From NCBI RefSeq assembly GCF_016909175.1, contig NZ_JAFBFI010000023.1, positions 1 through 43,658 of the forward strand: a stretch of DNA of 43,658 nt, written 5' to 3'. Below the pieces are notes generated by a model, which was not told the origin of the DNA, did no database searches, and worked only from the letters and a program-made list of their open reading frames with translations. The position numbers were made by a program, and so were the translations under genes. Below, in pieces: positions 1-8,073 of this stretch; the stretch's first letter is position 1, and every line of letters begins with the position of its first letter. The DNA comes from Peribacillus deserti (lineage in GTDB: Bacteria; Bacillota; Bacilli; Bacillales; DSM-1321).

Positions 1-75
1 TTTTCGTGTTGCCTTTTTTACCCTTCTAGATTACTTTGGAGAGGATTGATCCCTAGTTCTTTTTTTATTTTCACA

Positions 76-182
76 GAAAAAGCGGCAGCGAAAGGTCGTT
101 CTTGCCTTTTGATGGCGATTGGCTTATGACCGAAGGTGTCAGTTCGCAGCTGGACAACAGGAAAAGCGGAAAGCGGTGCCTT
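76..182 (+). repeat. Intergenic repeat family A, copy 1 (partial)
   Basis: This copy carries the family words AAGCGGCAGCGAAAGG, GATTGGCTTATGACCGAAGG, GCAGCTGGACAACAGG and a closing AAAGCGG..CGGTGCC. The same words recur at 238-450, 14482-14683, 18580-18875 and, reverse-complemented, from 43104 to the window end. I see no ORF worth calling. Bases 1-75, a T-rich stretch, hold nothing I recognise. Confidence 0.7.
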
Positions 183-237
183 CCAATACATCACTTAATT
201 ATGAGATGAATGATCTGCTAATAATTTTCATAACTTT

Positions 238-450
238 TAAAAATGGAAGGCAGAGACCCGATAAAGAAGACTTGCTGATTGGCGAGCGAGAGTGAAGACA
301 GAAGCTTAGTCGCACTTATGCGTTAGCCAAGCATAAGACGAGCAGGCCGTGAGAAGCGCTTTTTCTTCTCATGGACTGATTGGCTTATGACTCGAGGGTC
401 TCAGCTTGCAGCTGGACAACAGGAAAAGCGGAGAACGGTGCTTTTCAAAA
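238..450 (+). repeat. Intergenic repeat family A, copy 2 (long form)
   Basis: This is a fuller copy. It opens with ATGGAAGGCAGAGACC, continues with a GCGAGCGAGAGTGAAGACAG block and an AGCATAAGACGAGCAGG block, and ends with CTGATTGGCTTATGACTCGA, GCAGCTGGACAACAGG and AAAAGCGGAGAACGGTGC. The order of blocks matches 18580-18875 almost exactly. Function is unknown. Confidence 0.75.
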
Positions 451-502
451 AGTTCTCGTGACATTCAGGATGATGAACAGTATTATTTAACACTATTAAA
501 AT

Positions 503-542
503 GGCCAGGCTCTTCTCATCATATAAGAAGAAGAGCCTGGCC
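503..542 (-). terminator. Intrinsic terminator of the GAF-GGDEF gene
   Basis: A 14 bp perfect stem (GGCCAGGCTCTTCT and its complement) encloses a roughly 12 nt loop. It lies 37 bases beyond the stop codon of the minus-strand diguanylate cyclase gene and is followed by an A/T-rich tail. Confidence 0.8.
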
Positions 543-578
543 TTATTTAATCCCGCTTCGATTCATTCGGAAAGAACT

Positions 579-1778
579 CTAGAATCCTGTACCTGAATAT
601 ATCATGTCTTGGTTTTTCCCCATTCTTTTAGACATATAAAGAACGTGATCTGCTGTTTTCTTTAATTCTTCTGCGGATTGAGCGTGGTCTGGATAAATAG
701 CCGCTCCTCCGCTAAAACTCACAAATATGTCCGCTTCATTTATGCTGATAGGCTTATTTATTAAATAAGCTCTTAATTCAGTAAAAATACTGCTTAGATT
801 GTCCATGGTAGGGTTTTTTAGAATTATCATAAATTCATCGCCAGAATAACGGTATACACTCGCATCAGGAAGTTTGATGTTTTTTAATGCAGCGGACAAC
901 GTTTTTAAGTATAAATCACCGGCATGATGACCATATGTGTCGTTAATGCCTTTTAAACCATCTGAATCTATCATCACTAAAGCAAGAGGATTACGATCCT
1001 GAATTAATCTCTCCAAGTCAGAATGAAAAGCTCGATAATTCCCGAGGCCAGTCATCTCATCTGTAAGTGACATCTTGTAATTCTTTGAATAGAGCTGTGC
1101 AGTAATGATCGAGCTCATCACCTGGTTTCCTATCATTTGAAGCAATTCTTCATGCTCTTTCCGATAAGCAAATTCTTGGTTGCTTTGGGCTGAAATAACC
1201 CCTTTTACTTTGTCATCAATAATGATTGGAACAAAGATGCAGGTTTTCCCTTGATTTCCAGTCCCAAACGTTTCATCGAATTCATCCAGCTCTTCCGCCG
1301 TTTTAGCATGAATTGTTTCTTTAGATTTAATAACCTTAGCTGTAAAGCTGTTGCTGTCTAATGGAATAATATCAGGCATAAGGATTTCTCCTTCATCAGC
1401 CATGAAAGGAAAATGAATTTCTGGACTTTCTTCTGTATGCAGTGCTATAAAGAAGGCGTCTGTTGGCATAACTCTAGACACAAGTTCATAGGCCTTTTCC
1501 ATCAAGACCTGCTCATTCAAGGTCTGTGTACACGTTTGCCCGAAATCCTGTAAAATTCGCAAATGACTATTCAGCCATGTCATATCCTTTAATTTTTCAT
1601 CGAGCTTATTTAGTTCTTCCTTAATTGATGAGAGAAGCTTGGTATGTTCTGTCTCTATCACACTATTCTCTGATACTTCCAGATTGCAGAAAGAAGTAGA
1701 GCCAATGGTTTTAAGTGCCGAAAGAATGCTGGCCAGCTGATTTGCCTCATCAATATTTCTCATTTTAACATCATCCAT
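579..1778 (-). CDS. GAF-GGDEF diguanylate cyclase
   Basis: This 399-residue protein is predicted to make c-di-GMP from two GTP. There is no signal peptide or membrane segment, so it should be cytosolic. Residues 40-65 look helical or coiled. A GAF-like sensor spans about 75-230, and a GGDEF domain follows from 235 to the end. The signature reads SGDEF (312-316) instead of GGDEF, and the metal/substrate motif DSDGLKGIND lies at 271-280. Ser for the first Gly is tolerated in some active cyclases, so activity is likely but not certain. The gene stands alone with its own terminator. The ribosome site before the chosen ATG is weak (GAGTGA), and Met6 is an alternative start. The ligand of the GAF domain cannot be told from sequence. 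Confidence 0.85.
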   Translation of the reverse strand: MDDVKMRNIDEANQLASILSALKTIGSTSFCNLEVSENSVIETEHTKLLSSIKEELNKLDEKLKDMTWLNSHLRILQDFGQTCTQTLNEQVLMEKAYELVSRVMPTDAFFIALHTEESPEIHFPFMADEGEILMPDIIPLDSNSFTAKVIKSKETIHAKTAEELDEFDETFGTGNQGKTCIFVPIIIDDKVKGVISAQSNQEFAYRKEHEELLQMIGNQVMSSIITAQLYSKNYKMSLTDEMTGLGNYRAFHSDLERLIQDRNPLALVMIDSDGLKGINDTYGHHAGDLYLKTLSAALKNIKLPDASVYRYSGDEFMIILKNPTMDNLSSIFTELRAYLINKPISINEADIFVSFSGGAAIYPDHAQSAEELKKTADHVLYMSKRMGKNQDMIYSGTGF

Positions 1779-2177
1779 ATCTTCACTCTTTTTTATGTTA
1801 ATCTATTGAATATTAGTTTCGAATCCAGGAAACACATCAGCCATTGTTTGATATCAAAAAAATAGGCTAAAGCCCTAATTTGGCTAGATATGAACCGCCT
1901 CTGCATTTATTAATACCTATATATCCTTAAACAATGTAATAATAGTTTATCACTGCAAAAAAGAAAATGGTATAAAATTCTAATTATTTCAACTAATTTA
2001 TATTAAAAGCGAAGATGATCTTCTACTGCTTTGGAACTGTGATACCCGCTTCATATAAATGATATTTTTCATGGTAATTAAGTAATCAGCTATTTTATTT
2101 TTTTCGTGAAATCATGCCAGCTATAATAAACCGATTTATTCCTTGTACACCCTGCTGAACCCAGGGGTTAGTCACCT
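1779..2177. other. Intergenic region, no gene seen
   Basis: About 400 bases of A/T-rich DNA lie between the start of the diguanylate cyclase gene and the 3' end of btuD. It should hold the cyclase promoter. I find no convincing ORF, repeat or strong hairpin. Confidence 0.5.
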
Positions 2178-3470
2178 TTACCTGAGGTTCTGAACTTTAG
2201 CCAATACCCAAATTTTTAATTCTTCCAAGAAGACCTTTTTCATTTCGTCTGTCTTGTTTTTTCTTTTGCTTCTATCTGTTCCTACCACTATACGGCCAGT
2301 CATTGATACAGGATATAACTTCATCCGGGATTCTGTAATGCTTATTGATAGATTCATTAAGTCGATATCACTTAGAGGGAATTCTGTAAATAGAGCCAAA
2401 TGAACCTCTGCTCCATCCCAATGTTTCATAAGAATACAACTACTTCCAAGCAAGTCTTCCTGTATACATTCTATGCTGCTTTCAGGATATTCCCATCTTA
2501 TGTAATGCTCGGGGACTTCCGCGTTAGATATTATATTTGTACACATCATACCTGCGCTCCAGGCCAGACCGTCTCCATCCTTACCAAGAGCGAGAGTTCT
2601 AAGCTGAGAGTCAAATTGAAGGATTAAACGATCTTTCTCTTCATTAACAGAAAAGGGGGAAGTTGATACCCTTTTTGAGGTTATCTGCTGCCGGGGCATA
2701 AAGGAAACTTGCATCTTAGCCATTTCAGGGTGAGCGGCAATATGTAAATCTGTCTCATAGACCTTCCGTAATAATTCTTCATCATTCTTTAAAAAGCCTT
2801 CGGATATCTGAATCAGTTTTCCTTGTTTCAGCATTCCAAGAGCATCCGCATAAATCGAGGCAATATTAAGGTCGTGAAGAATTGCAAGTACAGTTAAATT
2901 CTTCTCTTTTTGCAGTTTTTTCAGCAGATCCAATATTTCAAGAGTATGCTTTATATCCAAATGATTAGTTGGTTCATCCAGTATGATTAGTTCGGGTTCC
3001 TGCGCCAGTGCTTTGGCAAGGAGAACTCTTTGTTTTTCTCCTCCGCTTAAGGAAATAAACGGCTTTGATTTATAGGAATCTAAATGTGTCAGCTTCATTG
3101 CCTCTTTAACGGCCTCTCTGTCTGTTTCAGATTCTTCATGGAATAATCGTTTCGCCTGATAGGGATAACGCCCAAGGGCCACAATTTCTTCCACAGTGAA
3201 ATCCAGCCCCATTTGGTTTTCCTGGCTTAAGACGCTTACCTTTTGTGCCAGCTCTACAGAGGAATAGCGGTCAATAGGCTTTCCATCGAGCAAGGCTCCG
3301 CCGCTTGAGATGGGAATGACACCCATTAAGAGTCTGATAATGGTAGTTTTACCGCTGCCATTAGGACCGAGAAGGGCAAAAAAACTGCCTTTTTCCACTT
3401 GGAAACTCACATCATGAACAGCAGGGTGTTTCTTATCATATCCACCTGAAAGGTTCTGAACGTGCAGCAT
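2178..3470 (-). CDS. btuD: Cobalamin ABC importer ATPase BtuD (YvrA-like) with C-terminal extension
   Basis: This is the ATP-hydrolysing subunit of the vitamin B12 importer, 430 residues, with a normal FecE/BtuD core over residues 1-250. Walker A is GPNGSGKT (35-42), the ABC signature LSGGE (141-145), Walker B LIILDEP (161-167), and an ILHDLN switch-histidine motif follows. Residues 255-430 form an extra domain; the recalled B. subtilis homologue YvrA has a similar total length. Its end (ITESRMK.., TGRIVVGTDRS) faintly resembles CbiZ adenosylcobinamide amidohydrolases, which would suit corrinoid salvage, but I cannot confirm this. The gene is last in the btuF-btuC-btuD operon, one base after btuC. 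Substrate is inferred from the neighbours and the riboswitch upstream of the operon. Confidence 0.88.
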   Translation of the reverse strand: MLHVQNLSGGYDKKHPAVHDVSFQVEKGSFFALLGPNGSGKTTIIRLLMGVIPISSGGALLDGKPIDRYSSVELAQKVSVLSQENQMGLDFTVEEIVALGRYPYQAKRLFHEESETDREAVKEAMKLTHLDSYKSKPFISLSGGEKQRVLLAKALAQEPELIILDEPTNHLDIKHTLEILDLLKKLQKEKNLTVLAILHDLNIASIYADALGMLKQGKLIQISEGFLKNDEELLRKVYETDLHIAAHPEMAKMQVSFMPRQQITSKRVSTSPFSVNEEKDRLILQFDSQLRTLALGKDGDGLAWSAGMMCTNIISNAEVPEHYIRWEYPESSIECIQEDLLGSSCILMKHWDGAEVHLALFTEFPLSDIDLMNLSISITESRMKLYPVSMTGRIVVGTDRSKRKNKTDEMKKVFLEELKIWVLAKVQNLR

Positions 3471-3471
3471 G

Positions 3472-4536
3472 TTATATTCCCCCCCTCCTCATTCTTTCTT
3501 TTATAAGCAGCATGGTGAAAATTGGCGCACCAATCAGTGCCGTAACAACACCTATTGGGAGTTCCCTTGGCGAGATAATGGTCCTAGCGGCTAAATCGGC
3601 CAGCACTAAATATCCTCCGCCAATAAACAGGGTCAGCGGCAAAACATGCTTATGATTCGCCCCTGAAATCAGTCTGACCAGATGGGGAATTACAAGCCCT
3701 ACAAATCCAACTGCACCAGAAACAGCCACTGCTCCCCCTGTTAATATAGAAGCAGCGATCAAAATCAGCCTTTTCTTCTTTTTTACGTTAATTCCCGTAA
3801 ATTGTGCTGATTGGTCTCCCAGAGCTAGTCCATTTAACTCTTTGGCATGAAGCAAAAGGATAACAGCACCAATGACAAAAAACGGAATAATCAGCTTTAC
3901 ATGTTCCCAGCCTCTCATAGACACACTTCCCATAAGCCAGTAAAGGATCTGTCTGACATCTTCTCTTGGAGTGAGTGCCATGAGCAAAGATACCAGTGCT
4001 CCGGTAAAAGAGGACAAAATAACCCCCGCTAAGATGATGGTTTCATTAGCAAGCGTACTGCTGGCCAGCCTGGTGATTCCAAAAACCAGGAGCAGCGTCA
4101 GACCTCCACCGGCAATAGCAAAAACGGGAAGAGTAAAGCCGTTAAGCCAAATAATATTAAGCTGAAAAAAGATAACCAGTACTGCACCAAGGGAAGCACC
4201 TGATGAGACTCCGATTGTATAAGGATCAGCCAGCGGGTTTCTAAGTAAACCTTGAAAAGCCGCGCCGGCAAGAGATAGAGCGGCCCCCACAAAAAAGGCC
4301 AGCACCACCCTTGAAAATCGAATTTCCCAGATAATCATCTCTGTGCTCTTCGGTCCTTTATAAAGCGGTATTCCGGTTAAATGCTCAGTGACAATCCTTA
4401 AAATATCAGGAACGGTAATTGCAACCGTTCCTAAAAATAAAGCTATAATTATTGAAAAAATGACAAATAGAATGCCAAAAAAATAAAAAAACTTATTTCG
4501 ATTATTTATATATATCCGGGTAAATAGACTTCCCAA
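3472..4536 (-). CDS. btuC: Cobalamin ABC importer permease BtuC (FecCD family)
   Basis: This 354-residue membrane protein has about ten hydrophobic segments, as in BtuC/FecCD permeases. Family hallmarks visible are SLAGAAFQGLLRNPLADP near residues 83-100, GVSSGASLGA just after, and the C-terminal GFVGLVIPHLVRL and PRELPIGVVTALIGAPIF blocks, which include the ATPase-coupling loop. It would form the channel through which BtuD drives corrinoid uptake from the BtuF lipoprotein. The start overlaps the end of btuF by 35 bases, so the two are probably translationally coupled. A shorter in-frame ORF on this strand is a shadow. Confidence 0.9.
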   Translation of the reverse strand: MGSLFTRIYINNRNKFFYFFGILFVIFSIIIALFLGTVAITVPDILRIVTEHLTGIPLYKGPKSTEMIIWEIRFSRVVLAFFVGAALSLAGAAFQGLLRNPLADPYTIGVSSGASLGAVLVIFFQLNIIWLNGFTLPVFAIAGGGLTLLLVFGITRLASSTLANETIILAGVILSSFTGALVSLLMALTPREDVRQILYWLMGSVSMRGWEHVKLIIPFFVIGAVILLLHAKELNGLALGDQSAQFTGINVKKKKRLILIAASILTGGAVAVSGAVGFVGLVIPHLVRLISGANHKHVLPLTLFIGGGYLVLADLAARTIISPRELPIGVVTALIGAPIFTMLLIKERMRRGGI

Positions 4537-5479
4537 GAGCTTCCACTCCCTCTACAAGACGAGGACCGGGGCGAGTTACAGTATCACTGTTAACATCGAA
4601 TACCTGCTTGTTCTTAACTGCCGGTACAGCTGACCAGCCTTTTCGGCTTAACACCTGTTGAGCTGAATTTTTCACATAGTATCCATAAGTTGTAATAACC
4701 ACATCCGGATTATATTTAACTGCTTCTTCTTCATTTACTTTTACCCAGCCCTGCTGTCCTTCAGCGACATTAACCGCGCCGATTGTATCAAGCATTTCCT
4801 GCATAAAAGTCCCTTTTCCTGTTGTATAAATATCTGGCTGTGGCGCAACCTCTACCCAGACGCGTTTTTTCTCTTTAACTTTCGCCGCTTTTTCTTTCAC
4901 CTCTGCCAATTTGTCCTTCATATCTTTAACGATGGTTTCAGCTTTCTTAGAAGTACCTGTCGCTCTGCCTAATAGTTCGATAGAATCATACACCTGATCA
5001 AAGGTATTTTTTGTGCTATTTACAATTACAACAGCAGTCCCTGCTTCTTTTAACTGTTTGATAACCTCTGCATGGTTTTTATAATGATAAGTATCTAAAA
5101 GTGCTAAATCTGGCTGAAGAGATAGCATCTTCTCAATGTTAAGCTCCTGTGCTCCAACCTTCTCTTTTTTTAATGCTTCTTGCGGATAATTATCAAAATC
5201 TGAAACTCCAACGATTTGATCTTCCAGGCCAAGTGCAAAGGCAATCTCCGTGTTGCTGGGTGTAACGGATACAATTTTTTCAGGTTTTTTTTCGATCTTT
5301 ACCTTTTTGCCTTCATCATCTGTAATGGTGATTGGAAATGCTTCTTTTTTCGCAGTTTGTTCAGATGTCTTTTCCTTTTTCGGTTCTGTATTAGAATTAT
5401 TGCAGCCTGTTAATACAACCAGAGTCAGAATGAGCAGAATAGAAAGCAAGCCTATACCTTTAGTAAAATTAGTTTTCAT
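4502..5479 (-). CDS. btuF: Cobalamin-binding lipoprotein BtuF (YvrC-like)
   Basis: This is the extracellular, membrane-anchored corrinoid-binding subunit, 325 residues. The N-terminus is a lipoprotein signal with lipobox LTGC (Cys26), followed by a Lys/Glu/Thr-rich linker and a two-lobed periplasmic-binding fold from about residue 48. KIVSVTPSNTEIAFALG and the C-terminal TRPGPRLVEGVEALGK are typical of class III binding proteins for B12 and siderophores. The ATG is preceded by a clear TTTGGAGG ribosome site. It is first in the btuFCD operon. The only nearby control element is the cobalamin riboswitch about 800 bases upstream, beyond the relic genes at 5595-5925, so the operon may be read through from there. 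Confidence 0.9.
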   Translation of the reverse strand: MKTNFTKGIGLLSILLILTLVVLTGCNNSNTEPKKEKTSEQTAKKEAFPITITDDEGKKVKIEKKPEKIVSVTPSNTEIAFALGLEDQIVGVSDFDNYPQEALKKEKVGAQELNIEKMLSLQPDLALLDTYHYKNHAEVIKQLKEAGTAVVIVNSTKNTFDQVYDSIELLGRATGTSKKAETIVKDMKDKLAEVKEKAAKVKEKKRVWVEVAPQPDIYTTGKGTFMQEMLDTIGAVNVAEGQQGWVKVNEEEAVKYNPDVVITTYGYYVKNSAQQVLSRKGWSAVPAVKNKQVFDVNSDTVTRPGPRLVEGVEALGKSIYPDIYK

Positions 5480-5594
5480 TATTATCCTCCAAATAAGATC
5501 ATTGTAGTTTAACTTCTTCCAGAAACAAGATTATATTCTAGATGCTGCATATAGCATGCTTCCAGCCCTTTACTGGCTGTCTGTTCTTGATAGC

Positions 5595-5836
5595 TTGTTT
5601 TATAATCCGTGTTTTATGTAAATGCTGAGTTTCCTGAATCCCAGTTCCCGTACTAACGACTGTTTCTATTTCACAGCCAGTCAGCACAGGATTGGAGCAG
5701 AGCTGGCTGATGTATTCCCGATTCCCATCTCAACTAAAATCAAGAGTCTTGCCCCGTTATCGATCATTTGTTTTGCCCGCTCCATGCCTATCGAAGTGGA
5801 CTCCATAACCTGATCCCTGTCATCAGAAACTAAGTC
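5595..5836 (-). pseudogene. cobT: Relic of cobT (nicotinate-nucleotide-dimethylbenzimidazole phosphoribosyltransferase)
   Basis: Translating the minus strand gives a run ending GARLLILVEMGIGNTSASSA, which matches the CobT core GEMGIGNTTxAxA. A stop interrupts this frame, and a one-base shift then continues as TGCEIETVVSTGTGIQ followed by a KTRIIKQAIKN segment, matching the next CobT block (VVGRGTGxD..KI..I..A). The N-terminal part and the C-terminal half of a roughly 350-residue CobT are missing. The gene is therefore decayed by a frameshift and by truncation at both ends. It sits between the cobalamin riboswitch and btuF, where a B12 gene would be expected. A plus-strand ORF here is only its antisense shadow. 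Confidence 0.72.
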
Positions 5837-5925
5837 AGATTGCTCTCAGCTCGTCTTTGGCAACTCGGCCGGTAATTATGACATGCAGGTTAACAGGCTT
5901 TTTTGAAGCATTTACTTTATCTCGT
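5837..5925 (-). pseudogene. Relic of cobO/btuR (cob(I)alamin adenosyltransferase) C-terminus
   Basis: On the minus strand a short frame reads KKPVNLHVIITGRVAKDEL. This resembles the conserved CobO/BtuR stretch HVVITGRxAPxELIExADLV. The frame breaks just after it, and a DLVS-like continuation appears in a shifted frame that runs into the cobT relic. No Walker A motif of the CobO N-terminus is found upstream, so only a fragment survives. Identification rests on about 20 residues and is less certain than the cobT relic. Confidence 0.5.
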
Positions 5926-6176
5926 TTAGCGGCAGGTTGTTTTCCTCCTCTCCTTGATTGTCCGGTGGAATTAAGAATGCTGAATCATTTGTAAAATCGG
6001 AATCTCGCGTGTATTTAGAAATCGCACGTTGCGTGTCCAGAATCGCGTGTAGACTCCTTCGATTTATTCCAAACAGCCTGTCCCTTGGCACGCTGCCACC
6101 TCATTTCAAGAACCATCCACTATGATCCGCTGCGCATTAAAGGATACCGGACCTAAAAGCATTCTTATTTCTGAAC

Positions 6177-6209
6177 ACAAAAACCCCTGACATAATAAGT
6201 CAAGGGTAG
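6177..6209 (-). terminator. Intrinsic terminator of the cobalamin riboswitch
   Basis: On the minus strand an ACCCTTGAC stem with a TTATTA loop and GTCAGGGG returning arm is followed by TTTTTG. It lies about 70 bases after the aptamer's B12 box and before any coding sequence, as expected for a transcription-terminating expression platform. Confidence 0.8.
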
Positions 6210-6280
6210 GCATGCATGATAAAAGCATCGCTCGTCTTGGCTTATTCTTCCCACCGAAGCATAAGTACTGGATTCTTTAA

Positions 6281-6435
6281 AAGCAGGTCTCCTGGCTAGC
6301 GTTTTATATGGCTGCGGCCTTCCCGGCATGAATGCCAGTGGCTTGATTGCAGTGTTCTTTCAACGCTTACAGTAGCGGGGGCTGCACCGGATTTTCACCG
6401 GTTTCCCTATTATCCCTTTCAATAAGGGCACTTTT
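6281..6435 (-). promoter_or_regulatory. Cobalamin (B12) riboswitch
   Basis: The minus strand carries the conserved parts of the adenosylcobalamin aptamer in order: a GTGCC-type opening near 6430, GGGAA..CGGTGAAAATCCGG, CAGCCCCCGCTACTGTAA, and the B12 box AGCCAGGAGACCTGC at 6283-6297. These all look intact. With the terminator at 6177-6209 it should switch transcription off when cobalamin is plentiful. The first sequences downstream are cob-gene relics, followed by btuFCD, so the importer is the likely present target. Confidence 0.93.
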
Positions 6436-6585
6436 AAAAGATTATTCAGTTCTTTACCATTCTAATAGAAAAGTTGAAATTTGGAAAGAATGAAAACTTA
6501 ATACGGCAGAATGACACCTGGATTATGTAAAGCGTTCACTTTGTCCATACTGTACTGAGGATACTATTTATTAGGAGGGCTGTGC

Positions 6586-7575
6586 ATGATCAGACCTAAT
6601 TTGAACGAGGGCTATGTTAGGCCGATTAGAATTGTTACGCTTGCGGCGGCGGCCGTTTTAATTGCGGCTGTATTTGGAACAGCCATACACTTTATAGAAC
6701 CCTATACCTTTCCCAGTGTTTTTGAAGGTATCTGGTGGGCGCTTGTTACAGCATCTACTGTCGGATATGGTGATTTCGCACCCGTGACTCCTGTTGGAAG
6801 GGTACTTGGAATGATCTTAATCATTACGGGAATCGGGCTTTTTACAACCTATATTACGACCCTTGCATCCGCTGCTGTCACTTCACAGGCCAATTATCTT
6901 ACCGGCAAAAAAGCGTTCACTAAAAATGGCCATTATATCATTATTGGCTGGAATGAACGCTCAAGGCAGACCATTATTAAACTAAGAGATGCTGAATTTA
7001 ACAACCGGATTGTGCTCATCGACAACACCCTGGAGATTAATCCATTCAAGGATCATGTTTTTCATTTTATCCGTGGAAATGGAAGCCATGACGATGTTCT
7101 CAAAAGGGCAAACATTTCGGAAGCCTCTACGGTATTGATTACTTCAGGGCAATCTAAAGATGAGTACCAGAGCGACACTTTCACAGTCATGTGCCTGCTG
7201 GCGATTAATGGATTGAATCCAGGAGTGCGCTGTATAGCAGAAATATTAACAGAGGAACAAACAGAAAATGCGAAGCGTGCCGGTGCAGATATCATTTTAA
7301 AAACAAATTCCGTTCTAAGCTCTGTAATGGAGCGCAGCTTAATTAATTCAGAAAATAGTTCTGTTGTTGTAGACCGTCTAATTCCTCAATTACAAGTTGA
7401 ATGTTTATCAGCACCGCCTGAATTTGAACAAAAAAGAATAGATGAAGTAAAGGAGCTTTTACTAAAAAAGCAATACATCCTGATTGGCATAAAAAAGGGA
7501 GCTGAGGTTGAATTCACACCGCTCCCTAATTACATCGTCGAGCAGGAAGATCAGATTATCGCCGGAAGGTTTTAA
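6586..7575 (+). CDS. yugO: YugO-type two-TM potassium channel with RCK domain
   Basis: This 329-residue protein is a homotetrameric K+ channel subunit. Two membrane helices (about 17-38 and 72-95) flank a pore loop with selectivity filter TVGYGD (58-63). A cytosolic RCK/TrkA-N domain follows from about 112, beginning with the Rossmann-like strand HYIIIGWNERS; a smaller C-terminal domain ends the protein. In B. subtilis YugO works in biofilm electrical signalling. There it is preceded by the Mistic gene mstX; here only about 150 bases separate it from the riboswitch and no Mistic-like ORF is present. The ATG follows AGGAGGG. Its stop overlaps the end of convergent yugN by four bases. Confidence 0.9.
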   Translation: MIRPNLNEGYVRPIRIVTLAAAAVLIAAVFGTAIHFIEPYTFPSVFEGIWWALVTASTVGYGDFAPVTPVGRVLGMILIITGIGLFTTYITTLASAAVTSQANYLTGKKAFTKNGHYIIIGWNERSRQTIIKLRDAEFNNRIVLIDNTLEINPFKDHVFHFIRGNGSHDDVLKRANISEASTVLITSGQSKDEYQSDTFTVMCLLAINGLNPGVRCIAEILTEEQTENAKRAGADIILKTNSVLSSVMERSLINSENSSVVVDRLIPQLQVECLSAPPEFEQKRIDEVKELLLKKQYILIGIKKGAEVEFTPLPNYIVEQEDQIIAGRF

Positions 7576-7973
7576 TCCAAAAGAATCGACTCTAGCTCAT
7601 GAACAAGGGATTTCCCAAGGTCGACATATTTTTCAGGGAATTCTGCGTCCGCTTTAACAGGCTCCTGAAATTGATTAAATGAAGCAGAGATATTACCTAT
7701 AAAGGCATCATCCAGATCTTTTTGATACTTATGCGACAATAAAAAGGGTCTCTCCATTTGGACTGCCGCCCCGCGGGTATCGAGCTGCCCCTCAGCAGCA
7801 CGAAAAGGTACTCTTAGAAATTGGTACCCTTTATGGTCGTCAATTTTATAATCAAAATATCCATGATCATAATCCCAATTTCCACTGATGATATACCCCT
7901 TAGGTTCAAGCGTACTTTCCAGATCATATAGCGAAAAAGTGTGTCCCTCAATCCGGGAAGGTATTTCAATCAT
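7572..7973 (-). CDS. yugN: YugN-like family protein
   Basis: This 133-residue soluble protein matches my memory of the YugN-like family, known from Bacillaceae and of unknown function. No catalytic motif, signal peptide or membrane helix is visible. The sequence is rich in aromatic and acidic residues, with a central HGYFDYKIDDHKGYQFLRVP block. The start has a strong AGGAGG site. It converges on yugO with a four-base overlap of coding ends and no terminator between them, the same neighbours as in B. subtilis. Identification leans partly on that gene order. Confidence 0.82.
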   Translation of the reverse strand: MIEIPSRIEGHTFSLYDLESTLEPKGYIISGNWDYDHGYFDYKIDDHKGYQFLRVPFRAAEGQLDTRGAAVQMERPFLLSHKYQKDLDDAFIGNISASFNQFQEPVKADAEFPEKYVDLGKSLVHELESILLD

Positions 7974-8042
7974 TTATAGACCTCCTAGTTTCGTTTACTT
8001 TAGCTTAACCCCAAAACCAGGGAAATAAAATGGGAAATAGAA

Positions 8043-8070
8043 AAAGGATGGCCCTTGGCCACCCTTTTAT
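8043..8070 (-). terminator. Intrinsic terminator of pgi
   Basis: The minus strand reads GGGTGGCC, an AAG loop, GGCCATCC and then TTTTTCTATTT, immediately after the pgi stop codon. Confidence 0.85.
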
Positions 8071-8073
8071 TAA

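Noticed and set aside
5622-5813. Plus-strand ORF of 63 codons
   Set aside because: It is antisense to the CobT relic, which explains the sequence better.
6524-6540. cre-like TGTAAAGCGTTCAC before yugO
   Set aside because: The central CG is out of register with the cre consensus by one base.
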